Positions 7,774 through 16,992 of a stretch of 35,152 bases of DNA are shown here, piece after piece. A model generated the notes under the pieces. The model saw only the letters and a program-made list of their open reading frames with translations. It was not told the DNA's origin and did not search any database. Source of the DNA: Roseibacillus sp. (lineage in GTDB: Bacteria > Verrucomicrobiota > Verrucomicrobiia > Verrucomicrobiales > Akkermansiaceae); assembly GCA_002709915.1 (NCBI GenBank), contig PARF01000049.1, positions 18,166-53,317 of the forward strand, read 5' to 3'. Positions within the stretch are counted from its first letter, which is position 1. Each line of letters opens with the position of its first letter. The translations under genes and the position numbers were made by a program.

Positions 7774-9414
7774 TTATTCTTTATCTTCAAGCAATACCGG
7801 ACGTGGAGAGATTGCTTCAGCAGTCACAGAACCAATCTCCGCAAAGAAGTCAATCAGCGCTTGACGGCTATTCGGCTGGAGGAGTCTGGGCTTGCACTCA
7901 GGATTCTGGGAAAGAGCGCGCAAGCGCATGAGCTTCTTTCCTCCCGATTGAGCATCATAGGAATTGAAAACGATGGAATAACGGTGGCCCGGAGACGAAG
8001 GGGTAGACCTTCTCAACGATCGCAGCCCCCGCACAAACCTTCTTCTCCCAGTTTCTCCCTTGGGTGCCTCCGCGTTAGCCAGCTCGACCTCAAACCCAAA
8101 AAGGGCCCGGTCACCGCCTGCCTCCATTGCCTCATTTATTACTCCTACCAACTCCTCCCGAGTGAGCTTCAGCACGAGAAGTCGATTATCGTAGGGAAGG
8201 ATTTCCCAGGCATCCGCGATTGTCTTCCTGCCGGGTTGCAAGTTGCCTCCACCAAAAGTTCCATGAAAAACACCGTCAACCTGAATTCCTTCTTTTCTGG
8301 CCGCATGAATCGCAGCAGATGAAATAAGAGCCTGTAACGAGCTTGGTATGGCTGGCCCGTCCCGTTTTCCGGATAGTCCAATATTCAGCTCTCCAATCTC
8401 ACTCGAAAGATATCCGGCTGCATCTTTCAGATTGTCAGAAGCCGCCTCCAGAACAAGAGGATCCTCTGGTATACGTTCGTCCATCAGAATCGACTGCGCC
8501 CTCTTTTCAATGATCCGTCGGTTCTCCATGTCAAAAGAAAGATCGACCCTGCCACAATGGATACCAAAGTAGTCCGCCTGCGTGTAGAGAGTCTTATTTT
8601 CCAATTGGCTGGGATGGTCTCGATGGGTGTGTCCCGCAATGTAAACGTCAGGTCCATCCTCCAATTCAAGCAGCGCACGGACAGGATTCGCGAAATCATC
8701 AACCTCTTTGAGTCCCATGTGGCCACAAACGACTATTGCGTCTACCTTGGCTTCCTCCCTGAGGTATCTGATGCTTTCTTGCAAGGTCGCAACAGGATCC
8801 ATGGCTTCATATCCCATCAAGAGCTCGGGACGCAACCAGTAGGAAAGGCCCGGGGTAATCAGCCCGATCAATCCAATTCGGAAACCACCAACCGTTTTAA
8901 CCATATGAGGGACAATCCGGGACAATGGGTGAGCGGGGTCGTCCAGAGTCCCTGCCCGTTTTCCCTCGATTTTAAGATTTGCGGACAGAACAGGCATCGT
9001 CGAGCGACTTACCGCATCAAGCACAACCTCGGGTCCCCAATCAAACTCATGGTTCCCCAACACCCATGCATCATATTGCAGTTTATTGAAAAGATCGATC
9101 ATGAGACGCCCCCGAGTCATCCAACCCACGGCAGTTCCCTGATACACGTCTCCCACATCAACGAGTAGGGAATGGGGATTACTCTTTCGCCATTTTCGGA
9201 TCTGTGCCGCACACCGGGCAAGCCCACCGACATTCGCTATGCCTCCATAAGTCTGAGTTGGACGAATATGACCATGGAGGTCCGTTGTATGGAAGATGGA
9301 GATGGTTTTGACTGACCTTGCCTCCCGACGCCCATGAGCCCTCTTAGGAAGGAGGAGCGAAGCACTTGCCAGAGATGAATCCCGCAGCAATGTCCTTCGA
9401 TCAAATCTCTGCAT
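7774..9414 (-). CDS. Secreted 5'-nucleotidase/UshA-family metallophosphoesterase
   Basis: This family hydrolyses nucleotides, UDP-sugars or cyclic nucleotides outside the cytoplasm. The 546-residue protein has a twin-arginine-like leader (DRRTLLRDSSLASASLLL), suggesting Tat export. The calcineurin-like catalytic domain follows with Asp45/His47 in HTTDLHG, Asp89 in VGDVYQGT, Asn121-His122 in LGNHEFDWG, and later CGHMG and AGHTHRDHP histidines. The C-terminal half (from about 330) corresponds to the 5'-nucleotidase substrate-binding domain, with the YDNRLLVL-type segment. The exact substrate is not evident. It is convergent with the DAHP synthase gene (14-bp gap), and upstream, 57 bp away, lies the aminoacyl-transferase gene on the same strand. 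Confidence 0.85.
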   Translation of the reverse strand: MQRFDRRTLLRDSSLASASLLLPKRAHGRREARSVKTISIFHTTDLHGHIRPTQTYGGIANVGGLARCAAQIRKWRKSNPHSLLVDVGDVYQGTAVGWMTRGRLMIDLFNKLQYDAWVLGNHEFDWGPEVVLDAVSRSTMPVLSANLKIEGKRAGTLDDPAHPLSRIVPHMVKTVGGFRIGLIGLITPGLSYWLRPELLMGYEAMDPVATLQESIRYLREEAKVDAIVVCGHMGLKEVDDFANPVRALLELEDGPDVYIAGHTHRDHPSQLENKTLYTQADYFGIHCGRVDLSFDMENRRIIEKRAQSILMDERIPEDPLVLEAASDNLKDAAGYLSSEIGELNIGLSGKRDGPAIPSSLQALISSAAIHAARKEGIQVDGVFHGTFGGGNLQPGRKTIADAWEILPYDNRLLVLKLTREELVGVINEAMEAGGDRALFGFEVELANAEAPKGETGRRRFVRGLRSLRRSTPSSPGHRYSIVFNSYDAQSGGKKLMRLRALSQNPECKPRLLQPNSRQALIDFFAEIGSVTAEAISPRPVLLEDKE

Positions 9415-9471
9415 CGGGCCAGGAGGTAAATGAATTCGTTGAAAAATGCAACCCGCAGACCGACGTAGGGG

Positions 9472-10179
9472 TCAATCCTGACCCACCCTCACCAAATCTC
9501 TGCCTGCTAACCATCGCCCCTCCCAGTCGTAATACTCCAATGACCTGAATTGCATTTTGTAGTCATAGCAACTTGATTCGATTGTGGCGTAGCCAAGATA
9601 GTAAAAATCCAGCTCCTGCTTCCTCGCAAATTCCAACTCCGCCAGCATGGTATACACCCCCAGGCGCCGACGGGAAAACGCTGGGTCAAATGCTGCGTAA
9701 ATGCTGGAGCATGCCCTGCTGCCCACCGCCATGAAGCTGACCGCGATGAGCTGACTATCGTGATAAACACTGAACTGCCGATAGTCACAGGGATATTCTT
9801 CGGGACTTGCCCCAAGGAAATCTTCCAGCCGATTAGGAACGTTTTCTCCGAAGCGACCCTTGTGGATATCAAACAGGTGCTGTTCCGCACTTCCCGGAGA
9901 TGCCTCCCGGCATATAATCCTCAGGTCTTCGTTCTTTTTACAGGTTCTCCTTTGACTCCGGGATTGACTGAAAGGCCCCACCCTGACCCTCAACGGAATT
10001 TGCCTTTTTAAGCAGTCTCCATCGCTCATAAGGCTCGCCCTGAAGAAATCACATCCAAAATGACGCCACCCGGTCGACCATAATGCATCCATCCTTGCTG
10101 GAGCAATGCCGCTCAACTGCCTGCTCTCAGCCACCAGAGGCCATGCCCCGGAGAGCAAATGATAAAGTTGCTGTGACAT
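9472..10179 (-). CDS. Arginyl/leucyl-tRNA--protein transferase (Ate1/Bpt family)
   Basis: These GNAT-fold enzymes add Leu or Arg from aminoacyl-tRNA to the N-terminus of proteins and feed the N-degron pathway. The 235-residue product shows the N-terminal ATE domain (GWRHFGCDFFRA ... IPLRVRVGPFSQSRSQRR ... KKNEDL, residues 37-85) and the C-terminal ATE domain (SIYAAFDP, then LGVYTMLAELEFARKQELDFYYLGY and a C-x-DYK motif, about 158-215). It is closer to bacterial Bpt than to the Aat leucyl transferase. The usual cluster of N-terminal Cys before the VP-x-R-like motif is only partly kept (Cys43 and Cys56 are visible). ClpS/ClpA partners are not in the window. It is probably co-transcribed with the HAD gene 27 bp upstream. 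Confidence 0.82.
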   Translation of the reverse strand: MSQQLYHLLSGAWPLVAESRQLSGIAPARMDALWSTGWRHFGCDFFRASLMSDGDCLKRQIPLRVRVGPFSQSRSQRRTCKKNEDLRIICREASPGSAEQHLFDIHKGRFGENVPNRLEDFLGASPEEYPCDYRQFSVYHDSQLIAVSFMAVGSRACSSIYAAFDPAFSRRRLGVYTMLAELEFARKQELDFYYLGYATIESSCYDYKMQFRSLEYYDWEGRWLAGRDLVRVGQD

Positions 10180-10206
10180 CGTCTTAGCCCCCGAGGTTCA
10201 AACAGT

Positions 10207-10932
10207 TTAGTTCCTGCCCTCTGAATCTGAAAATTTCTTGCCAGACAATTTCGACAGCAGGTCAAGAATAGCTCCTGATTCCTGCAGCGATTTTAAAGCC
10301 AGAGTAGGGTTGTGTTTGGACAACTCTTCTAGGGAATAAGCACCTGTTGCGACCGCAACAGTAGGGGACCCTATCACTCGGCCACAGGAGATATCACGCG
10401 GAGTGTCCCCGACGACCACTGTTGCCGTCGGATTGAATCCGCGTTGATGCACCCGTTCCGCCTCGGCAAGAGCTTCAGGCCCGAGCTTATCTCGCTCTGG
10501 GTGCTCATCACCAAACGCTCCAAAGGAGAAGTACTGATCCAACCCGAATCTTTCCAACTTGATCCACGCTCCAGCCTCTAGATTCCCCGTAAGCAATCCC
10601 ATAACGACTCCTTTCGCCTTCAAGGCATCAAGAAGCTCACGGACGCCCGGGAGAATTCCCGCCCCTCGATTCACTTTCTGAAACTCCTCACGTAGTCGAA
10701 TCAGATAGGCCTCATAAAGCTGGGCGATGCTACCGGCAGTAACCTCCGCGCCCATCGCAGGCAGAAGTTTTCGCGCTAAAGCTGCATCAGTAGTTCCTCG
10801 AACATCAAGCTCAGGCACGGCTATTTCATCACCATACAGATCCCGAACTGCCAGTCGGATTGCTCCTACCCCTGCACCGCCCGCATCGATCAGAGTGCCA
10901 TCAATATCGAAAAGAAACAGGCATTGATCCAT
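10207..10932 (-). CDS. HAD-superfamily phosphatase (phosphoglycolate phosphatase-like)
   Basis: This 241-residue hydrolase has all four HAD motifs: motif I FDIDGTLID (nucleophile Asp9, acid Asp11), motif II LLTGN, a Lys in ERDKLGPEA (motif III), and VVGDTPRDI (motif IV). A helical cap is inserted between motifs I and II, as in Gph-like phosphatases. Such enzymes remove phosphate from small metabolites; the substrate here is unknown. It starts 26 bp after the infC stop, so it likely sits at the distal end of a thrS-infC transcript. That position is where rpmI and rplT are usually found. Confidence 0.88.
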   Translation of the reverse strand: MDQCLFLFDIDGTLIDAGGAGVGAIRLAVRDLYGDEIAVPELDVRGTTDAALARKLLPAMGAEVTAGSIAQLYEAYLIRLREEFQKVNRGAGILPGVRELLDALKAKGVVMGLLTGNLEAGAWIKLERFGLDQYFSFGAFGDEHPERDKLGPEALAEAERVHQRGFNPTATVVVGDTPRDISCGRVIGSPTVAVATGAYSLEELSKHNPTLALKSLQESGAILDLLSKLSGKKFSDSEGRN

Positions 10933-10958
10933 CTCTACAAAAAGCGCAACACCGAATC

Positions 10959-11603
10959 CTATTTCAGATCTTCTTCCTCTTCAGAATCCCGCTCTTCTTC
11001 CCCCTCAGAATCTTGCTCCCCTGCCTCATCGAAGTCATCCTCTTCAAAGTCATCCTCTTCAATCAGATCACCATGACTCAGCTTGAACTTCCGTTCTCGC
11101 TGGCTCTCCGGAAGAGGCGAAAGGACCATGACGACATTTCTTCCGACCAGTTTGGGCTCCTGATCGACATTTCCCATCGTCTTCAAGTCTTCCTTGACTC
11201 TCTCGAGCTTTTCAAATCCCAGCTCTCGGTGTGCGTTTTCTCGACCCCTGAACTGCAACTGAACCCGGACCTTATGGCCTTCATCGAGGAAGGACTCAAT
11301 TCGACCTAGCTTGATATTATAATCGTGCTGCTCGGTGCGCACCCGGAACTTTACCTCCTTCAGCCTCGTAACGGACTTGCTCCTGCTGGTCTTTTTAAGC
11401 TTTGACTGCTCGTATTTCCATTTTCCGTAATCGACTACCCGGCAAACCGGAGGGTCCGCATTGGAGGCAACCTCGACCAGATCAAACCCGATCGCCTTAG
11501 CCTTTTGGACGGCTTCCCGGGTATCCATGACACCCAGTTGCTCACCCTTGCCCGATACCACTCTCACCCTTGGGGCCCTGATTCGTTCGTTTACCCGAGT
11601 CAT
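10959..11603 (-). CDS. infC: Translation initiation factor IF-3 with acidic C-terminal tail
   Basis: IF3 binds the 30S subunit, discriminates the initiator tRNA and start codon, and prevents premature 50S joining. The 214 residues from this ATG show the N domain beginning VNERIRAPRVRVV and containing DLVEVASNADPPVCRVVDYGKWKYEQ, and the C domain with LKEVKFR ... EGHKVRVQLQFRGRENAH. An extra acidic tail fills residues 179-214, almost entirely Asp, Glu and Ser. The frame stays open upstream: 14 further codons encode a strongly basic stretch starting at an ATC codon (11645-11643), so the natural start could be a non-AUG codon there, as in the AUU-started E. coli gene. It follows thrS, but is not followed by rpmI-rplT. 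Confidence 0.95.
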   Translation of the reverse strand: MTRVNERIRAPRVRVVSGKGEQLGVMDTREAVQKAKAIGFDLVEVASNADPPVCRVVDYGKWKYEQSKLKKTSRSKSVTRLKEVKFRVRTEQHDYNIKLGRIESFLDEGHKVRVQLQFRGRENAHRELGFEKLERVKEDLKTMGNVDQEPKLVGRNVVMVLSPLPESQRERKFKLSHGDLIEEDDFEEDDFDEAGEQDSEGEEERDSEEEEDLK

Positions 11604-11763
11604 GTCCCGACGCGGGCGAAACCTCTTCTTCTTTTTCTTAGCGATAGTATCTCGTGTGTTGTTGAAGGCGCGGAGTTATCCGCAAATTGAAACGCCGCAG
11701 CGCTCTGCCAAGGTTGATTGAACGTGTTGCAGTCTCATTGAAAGCAACAATTTTCAGATCCAC

Positions 11764-13644
11764 TCATAATGAGCGGTTTCGAATTTCTTCGCATACTTGG
11801 CCTACAAAGTCATTAAGAGTCAAAGTCCCAAGATCTTCACGATCCCGGTGACGCACGCTCACACTATGTGACTCTTCTTCGCGCGCGCCAGTAACGAGCA
11901 TATAGGGTATGCGATCAAGCCTCGCAAGACGAATCTTGGCACCGATCTTATCCCCCGTGAGATCACTGGAAGCTCTAACCCCCGTATCTGCAAGCTTTTG
12001 TGCGACCTCTTTCGCGTAGGAATTATGCTTCTCGGAGATAGACAGGACCCTTACTTGCTCAGGAGCGAGCCAGACCGGGAATTTCCCTTCAAAATGTTCG
12101 ATGAGAAGACCTACGAAACGCTCTAAAGAACCAAATGGAGCTCGGTGAATCATCACTGGCCTGTGAGGCTTATTATCGGAACCTATGTAGCTAAGATCGA
12201 AACGCTCGGGCAAATTATAATCCACCTGCACTGTTCCGAGCTGCCACTCTCGCCCGATCACGTCTTTCACAACGAAATCAATTTTGGGCCCATAAAAGGC
12301 AGCCTCTCCAGGTTCCTCCGTAAAATCTACCCCGAGAGTCTCTACCGCCTCACGCAATGCTTCCTCCGCCTTATCCCAATTGGCTGGATCTCCGACATAT
12401 TTAGAGGAATCTGGATCCCGCAAAGAGAGCCGGACCGTATAGTCAGACATTCCGAGAGCACTGAAGACCTTCTTCACTAAACCAAGGCACCCTTGGATCT
12501 CAGGACCAAGTTGTTCCGGTGTACAAAAAAGATGGGCGTCGTCCTGGGTGAAGGAACGAGTCCTTGTAATTCCTCCCAGCTCCCCACTTTGCTCCCAACG
12601 ATACACTGTTCCGAATTCCGCGAGGCGGACAGGCAAGTCACGATAGCTGTGGTGATCACTGGCAAAGATCCGAATATGATGAGGACAATTCATCGGCTTC
12701 AACATGAAGCCCTCCACGTCACCCGTCCGAAGCAAATTCATGAGCTCCCCACAACTACTCTGGTCCTCAGAGAGCTTTTTAAGAGCTTCGCGCTCTGCAA
12801 AAGGGGGGTATTGGCTCTCCTCATAGTAGGGGAAGTGTCCACTGGTCCTGTAAAGGTCAAGCTTGCCTATATGCGGTGTGAAAACCTGAGAGTATCCCTG
12901 CTTATCAAGCTCCCCTGTAATGAAATCCTGTAGCTGACGGCGGATAATAGCCCCTTTGGGCTTCCACAGCGGAAGCCCCTGGCCAACCATCTCATCGAAA
13001 TGAAAAAGTCCTAGCTCCCTGCCAAGGCGTCTGTGATCCCGCTTTTTCGCTTCCTCCAGACGCTCAAGATGCTCAGTCAGTAGTGTCTTATTCTTAAAAC
13101 AGGTTCCGTAAATGCGTTGGAGCTGCTGATTGTTTGAGTCCCCCTTGTAGAAGGCACTCGCCACGCTCATCAATTTGAAGGCCTTGCAGTTGCCTGTTCG
13201 GCCAACGTGTGGCCCAGCGCACAGGTCCCAGAATTCGCCATTTTTAAACAGCGAGATCTCTTCTCCCTCTGGAATACCCTCCAGCAGATCCACCTTGAAT
13301 ACAGACGGCGTGTCCCTGTCCTCCAATGCCGCGAGCCGCCCCTTCTGAGCCAACTCCATTGCCTCTTCGCGGCTGATCACTTCTCGCTCAAACACCTGAT
13401 TCTCCTTCACCACCTTTTTCATTTCCGCTTCGATTGCGGGGAAGTCATCGGGCGAAATACGATGGGACAGCTCAAGGTCATAGTAAAAGCCACCCTCTAC
13501 GGGAGGTCCTGCAGCAAACTGTGCGTCAGACCAGAGCCTGGAGATCGCTGTCGCCATCACGTGTGCGCAGGAGTGCCTCAGACGATCTAGATCGCTCATC
13601 TGATTCCTCTCCTCCAGAGTCTTTCGCTCTTTCTCGTCGGCCAT
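11764..13644 (-). CDS. thrS: Threonyl-tRNA synthetase lacking the TGS domain
   Basis: It charges tRNA-Thr. The product (626 residues from this ATG) begins almost directly with the N2 editing domain: the HxxxH motif is RHSCAHVM (His24, His28), and the partner Cys/His pair is in DLCAGPHVG. The class II catalytic domain follows with the zinc ligands Cys in KPMNCPHH and two later His residues (DDAHLF and MIHRAPFGSLERF), then an anticodon-binding domain. Compared with E. coli, the N-terminal TGS domain is absent, about 25 extra residues lie before KPMNC, and the motif reads MNCPHH instead of MNCPGH. An alternative start at 13599 has a strong GGAGGAGAGG 6 bases upstream and would give 611 residues; either start lacks a TGS domain. 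Confidence 0.96.
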   Translation of the reverse strand: MADEKERKTLEERNQMSDLDRLRHSCAHVMATAISRLWSDAQFAAGPPVEGGFYYDLELSHRISPDDFPAIEAEMKKVVKENQVFEREVISREEAMELAQKGRLAALEDRDTPSVFKVDLLEGIPEGEEISLFKNGEFWDLCAGPHVGRTGNCKAFKLMSVASAFYKGDSNNQQLQRIYGTCFKNKTLLTEHLERLEEAKKRDHRRLGRELGLFHFDEMVGQGLPLWKPKGAIIRRQLQDFITGELDKQGYSQVFTPHIGKLDLYRTSGHFPYYEESQYPPFAEREALKKLSEDQSSCGELMNLLRTGDVEGFMLKPMNCPHHIRIFASDHHSYRDLPVRLAEFGTVYRWEQSGELGGITRTRSFTQDDAHLFCTPEQLGPEIQGCLGLVKKVFSALGMSDYTVRLSLRDPDSSKYVGDPANWDKAEEALREAVETLGVDFTEEPGEAAFYGPKIDFVVKDVIGREWQLGTVQVDYNLPERFDLSYIGSDNKPHRPVMIHRAPFGSLERFVGLLIEHFEGKFPVWLAPEQVRVLSISEKHNSYAKEVAQKLADTGVRASSDLTGDKIGAKIRLARLDRIPYMLVTGAREEESHSVSVRHRDREDLGTLTLNDFVGQVCEEIRNRSL

Positions 13645-13754
13645 CCTTCTGAGTTTCAATCCTCCGGTCGGAAGTTGCAAGTTGAACTACGAGCTTGAAG
13701 GTGAGTGGGGGCAATAGAGTGGTAATCTGCAGAAGTAGTCAGACTCCCTTCAGA

Positions 13755-13787
13755 AATGAAAAAGGCCCCGCTTCAGTGCGAGGCCCT
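13755..13787 (-). terminator. Terminator after rpsM-rpsK-rpsD
   Basis: On the minus strand a 10-bp stem (arms at 13778-13787 and 13762-13771, two G-U pairs) with a 6-base loop is followed by TTTTT and a T-rich run. It lies 35 bp past the rpsD stop, so it should separate the ribosomal protein transcript from thrS. Confidence 0.8.
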
Positions 13788-13822
13788 TGCCTTATGCCAC
13801 CGATCTACCTGGCTTTTGCTTC

Positions 13823-14434
13823 TTAACGCGAGTAAAGCTCGACGATCAGCTGCACGTTTACCAAAGGGTCTATGTCTTCAACTTCCGGGAGGCGTGCTAC
13901 AGAACCCTCCATAGTTTCACGATCCAGAGATACCCATTCCTTCAGGGGAACCGCCTGAGTCAGATCCATCATCCGGAGGCCAAGCTGCTGGGAGGAGGGC
14001 TTGGGCCCGACTTTGATTTTATCTCCAGGTTTGCACTGATAGCTGGGAACATCCAGTTTCCTTCCATTCACAAGCACATGGCCGTGCCCCACAAGCTGAC
14101 GAGCAGCTTGCCGGCTATTTCCGAAACCAAGTCGGAAACATACGTTATCAAGACGAGTTTCAAGCAACTGCAGCATGATATCACCGGTGACACCCCGGCG
14201 CCGAGCGGCCTCCTCATAGCACCGTCGAAACTGCTTTTCGAGGACACCATACTGGAACTTCAGTTTCTGCTTTTCGCCAAGCGCGATGGCATAGTCGGAT
14301 TTTTTCCGCCGACCTGCCCTCAGGCCATGCTGTCCGGGCGGGTAGTTACGACGCTCAAGAGCTCGAGAGGAGCCGAACAACGGCACCAGAAAGCGGCGAC
14401 TGATTCTGTCTTTTGGACCTGTGTAGCGTGCCAT
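13823..14434 (-). CDS. rpsD: 30S ribosomal protein S4
   Basis: S4 nucleates 30S assembly by binding the 5' domain of 16S rRNA. The 203-residue protein starts MARYTGPKDRISRRF and contains NYPPGQHG, the S4 RNA-binding domain (RLDNVCFRLGFGNSRQAARQLVGHGHVLVNGRK), and a typical C-terminus. It has no N-terminal zinc-binding Cys, so it is of the Cys-free S4 type. In E. coli S4 is a translational repressor of its operon; no leader structure could be identified here. The order rpsM-rpsK-rpsD is the classical alpha operon order, but rpoA and rplQ, which normally follow, are replaced by a terminator and thrS. Confidence 0.97.
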   Translation of the reverse strand: MARYTGPKDRISRRFLVPLFGSSRALERRNYPPGQHGLRAGRRKKSDYAIALGEKQKLKFQYGVLEKQFRRCYEEAARRRGVTGDIMLQLLETRLDNVCFRLGFGNSRQAARQLVGHGHVLVNGRKLDVPSYQCKPGDKIKVGPKPSSQQLGLRMMDLTQAVPLKEWVSLDRETMEGSVARLPEVEDIDPLVNVQLIVELYSR

Positions 14435-14470
14435 GAGAAGATAGTTTGTTTGATTTAGTCGCTGAATTCT

Positions 14471-15115
14471 CTAAACCCTGCGCGCTTTTTTCGGCCGACA
14501 CCCGTTGTGCGGGATCGGAGTGACATCGTTAATAGCTGAAACCTCAATGCCAATCGCCTGCACAGCGCGAACTGCGGACTCGCGCCCTGCTCCTGGCCCC
14601 TTCACCCTGACCTCTGCCTCTTTAAGGCCGTGGCCCATGGCCTGACGGCAGGCATCCTGTGAAACTACCTGAGCGGCGTAGGCAGTACTCTTTCTGGAAC
14701 CTTTGAAGCCCATCTTGCCGGCACTGGACCATCCAATGGTATTGCCGGTTTCGTCCGTCACCGTTACCATCGTATTGTTGAATGTCGCTGCAACGTGAAC
14801 AATACCCTTTGAGACGTTCTTACTCGACTTAGCCTTGTGGATCTTGACCGCGTCGGCAGCCTCCTCGCCCATGATCTCGGCGAAGATGTCCCTCTTCTCG
14901 TCTTTCTTCTTGTCTTCTGGATCACCTTCCTTCGACTCATCAGCGCCTCCTTCTGCTTCCGCTTTGTCAGCGTCCACAGGTGCACTTTCTTGGCCTCCAT
15001 CTTCCAGAGTCTCTTCTGACGCAACTTCAGCGGCAGGAGCCTCCTCGACTACGGTATTGTCCTTCTCCGGCTCTGTCTCCGGAGTCTCGGGTGCGTTGTT
15101 TTCTTCCTCAGCCAT
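14471..15115 (-). CDS. rpsK: 30S ribosomal protein S11 with long acidic N-terminal extension
   Basis: S11 lies in the 30S platform near the mRNA exit/anti-Shine-Dalgarno region. Residues from about 100 to 214 are a normal S11: [51 protein letters not shown], and the [12 protein letters not shown] signature near the end. Residues 1-99 are unusual: about 85 extra residues rich in Glu, Asp, Ala, Pro and Ser, ending with a short helix-like [14 protein letters not shown]. coli S11 is 129 residues. The ATG at 15115 was chosen for the protein start MAEEENN; an upstream Met at 15130 adds five residues. The codons look continuous with the core and no frameshift is apparent. The upstream rpsM is 38 bp away. 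Confidence 0.95.
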   Translation of the reverse strand: MAEEENNAPETPETEPEKDNTVVEEAPAAEVASEETLEDGGQESAPVDADKAEAEGGADESKEGDPEDKKKDEKRDIFAEIMGEEAADAVKIHKAKSSKNVSKGIVHVAATFNNTMVTVTDETGNTIGWSSAGKMGFKGSRKSTAYAAQVVSQDACRQAMGHGLKEAEVRVKGPGAGRESAVRAVQAIGIEVSAINDVTPIPHNGCRPKKARRV

Positions 15116-15153
15116 GGTGGGTTTCAACAAAGTTTAATTATACGTGGCAGTCC

Positions 15154-15522
15154 CTATTTTTTACTACTGACTGTCTTCTTCCGGCCCTTCCTCGTTCTGG
15201 AATTTGTCCTTGTCCGTTGTCCTCGGACGGGCAGGCCTCGCTTATGGCGTTGTCCGCGATAGCAGTTGATTGAAGCAAGCCGCTTCAGCGCGGACTGCTT
15301 TTCGCGCCGGAGATCACCTTCAATGGCGATCCCTTGGCTTTGAATCACCTGAGCGATCTTCACGAGCTGGTCCTCAGACAGCTGACCCGTGCGCAAATTA
15401 TTGTCGACTCCGGCCTGCTCAAGGATCTTCAGGGAACTGGTAGCTCCGATTCCGTATATGTAGCAGAGAGAAGCTTCGATCCGCTTCTCGTTAGGTATTT
15501 CAATTCCAAAAATTCGTGCCAT
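15154..15522 (-). CDS. rpsM: 30S ribosomal protein S13
   Basis: S13 sits in the 30S head and contacts the P-site tRNA and the 50S subunit through bridges. The 122-residue product begins MARIFGIEIPNEKRIEASLCYIYGIG, contains the helix-two-turn-helix region, and ends with the basic tail RGLPVRGQRTRTNSRTRKG. The ATG at 15522 is preferred to one 8 codons upstream because it gives the standard S13 N-terminus. No Shine-Dalgarno sequence precedes it. It is the first gene of the block; rpmJ, often just upstream of rpsM, is not visible within the following 300 bases. Confidence 0.97.
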   Translation of the reverse strand: MARIFGIEIPNEKRIEASLCYIYGIGATSSLKILEQAGVDNNLRTGQLSEDQLVKIAQVIQSQGIAIEGDLRREKQSALKRLASINCYRGQRHKRGLPVRGQRTRTNSRTRKGRKKTVSSKK

Positions 15523-15821
15523 GTATTGATAAGCCGTTGTGACCACGCCATTGGCCCTGACGCGAAAGGGGCGAGCTATTTATCAGAGTTGCCCTTGCTG
15601 GCAAGTGGAAATCCTCAATTTTATAGGGTTCAAGACCCCCAGCTGGGAGCACCGAAGCCCTGCTATGGGTGATTACGCTCTAATCGAGCCTCCATAACAG
15701 GTCGAATTAGTCCTGAAACTAACCCCTTTCTCAGAGAGAGTCCTCTCCACAGGAATCCCCGCTAGACAAAATAACGGGGGTCGGTAGCGTCCTTCATCGT
15801 TACTCAACTAAAGCAAACTTC
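15523..15821. other. Divergent intergenic region between rpsM and moxR
   Basis: This 299-bp stretch must hold the promoters of the rpsM operon (minus strand) and of the moxR cluster (plus strand). I checked both strands for rpmJ and other small genes and see none. AT-rich patches (CTATAAAATT read on the minus strand near 15620, and ACAAAATAAC near 15770) could be -10 elements, but no convincing pair of boxes could be assigned. Confidence 0.5.
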
Positions 15822-16918
<1,097 letters not shown>

Positions 16919-16919
<1 letters not shown>

Positions 16920-16934
16920 GGCCCGGCTGGGCCT
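16919..16934 (+). other. Small hairpin after the moxR stop
   Basis: A perfect 6-bp stem (AGGCCC at 16919-16924 with GGGCCT at 16929-16934) and a GGCT loop abut the moxR stop codon. There is no U tract, so it is not a terminator by itself. It might be an RNA processing or stability element that lowers expression of the downstream DUF58 gene, or be insignificant. A TATAAT at 16954-16959 follows, without a good -35 box. Confidence 0.3.
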
Positions 16935-16992
16935 CAGGAGGCGTATACCCCTCTATAATGAGCATTCACAAATTCGAGAACTATCACGGGTC

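Noticed and set aside
15523-15821. rpmJ upstream of rpsM
   Set aside because: No frame with the Cys/His pattern of L36 was found on the minus strand.
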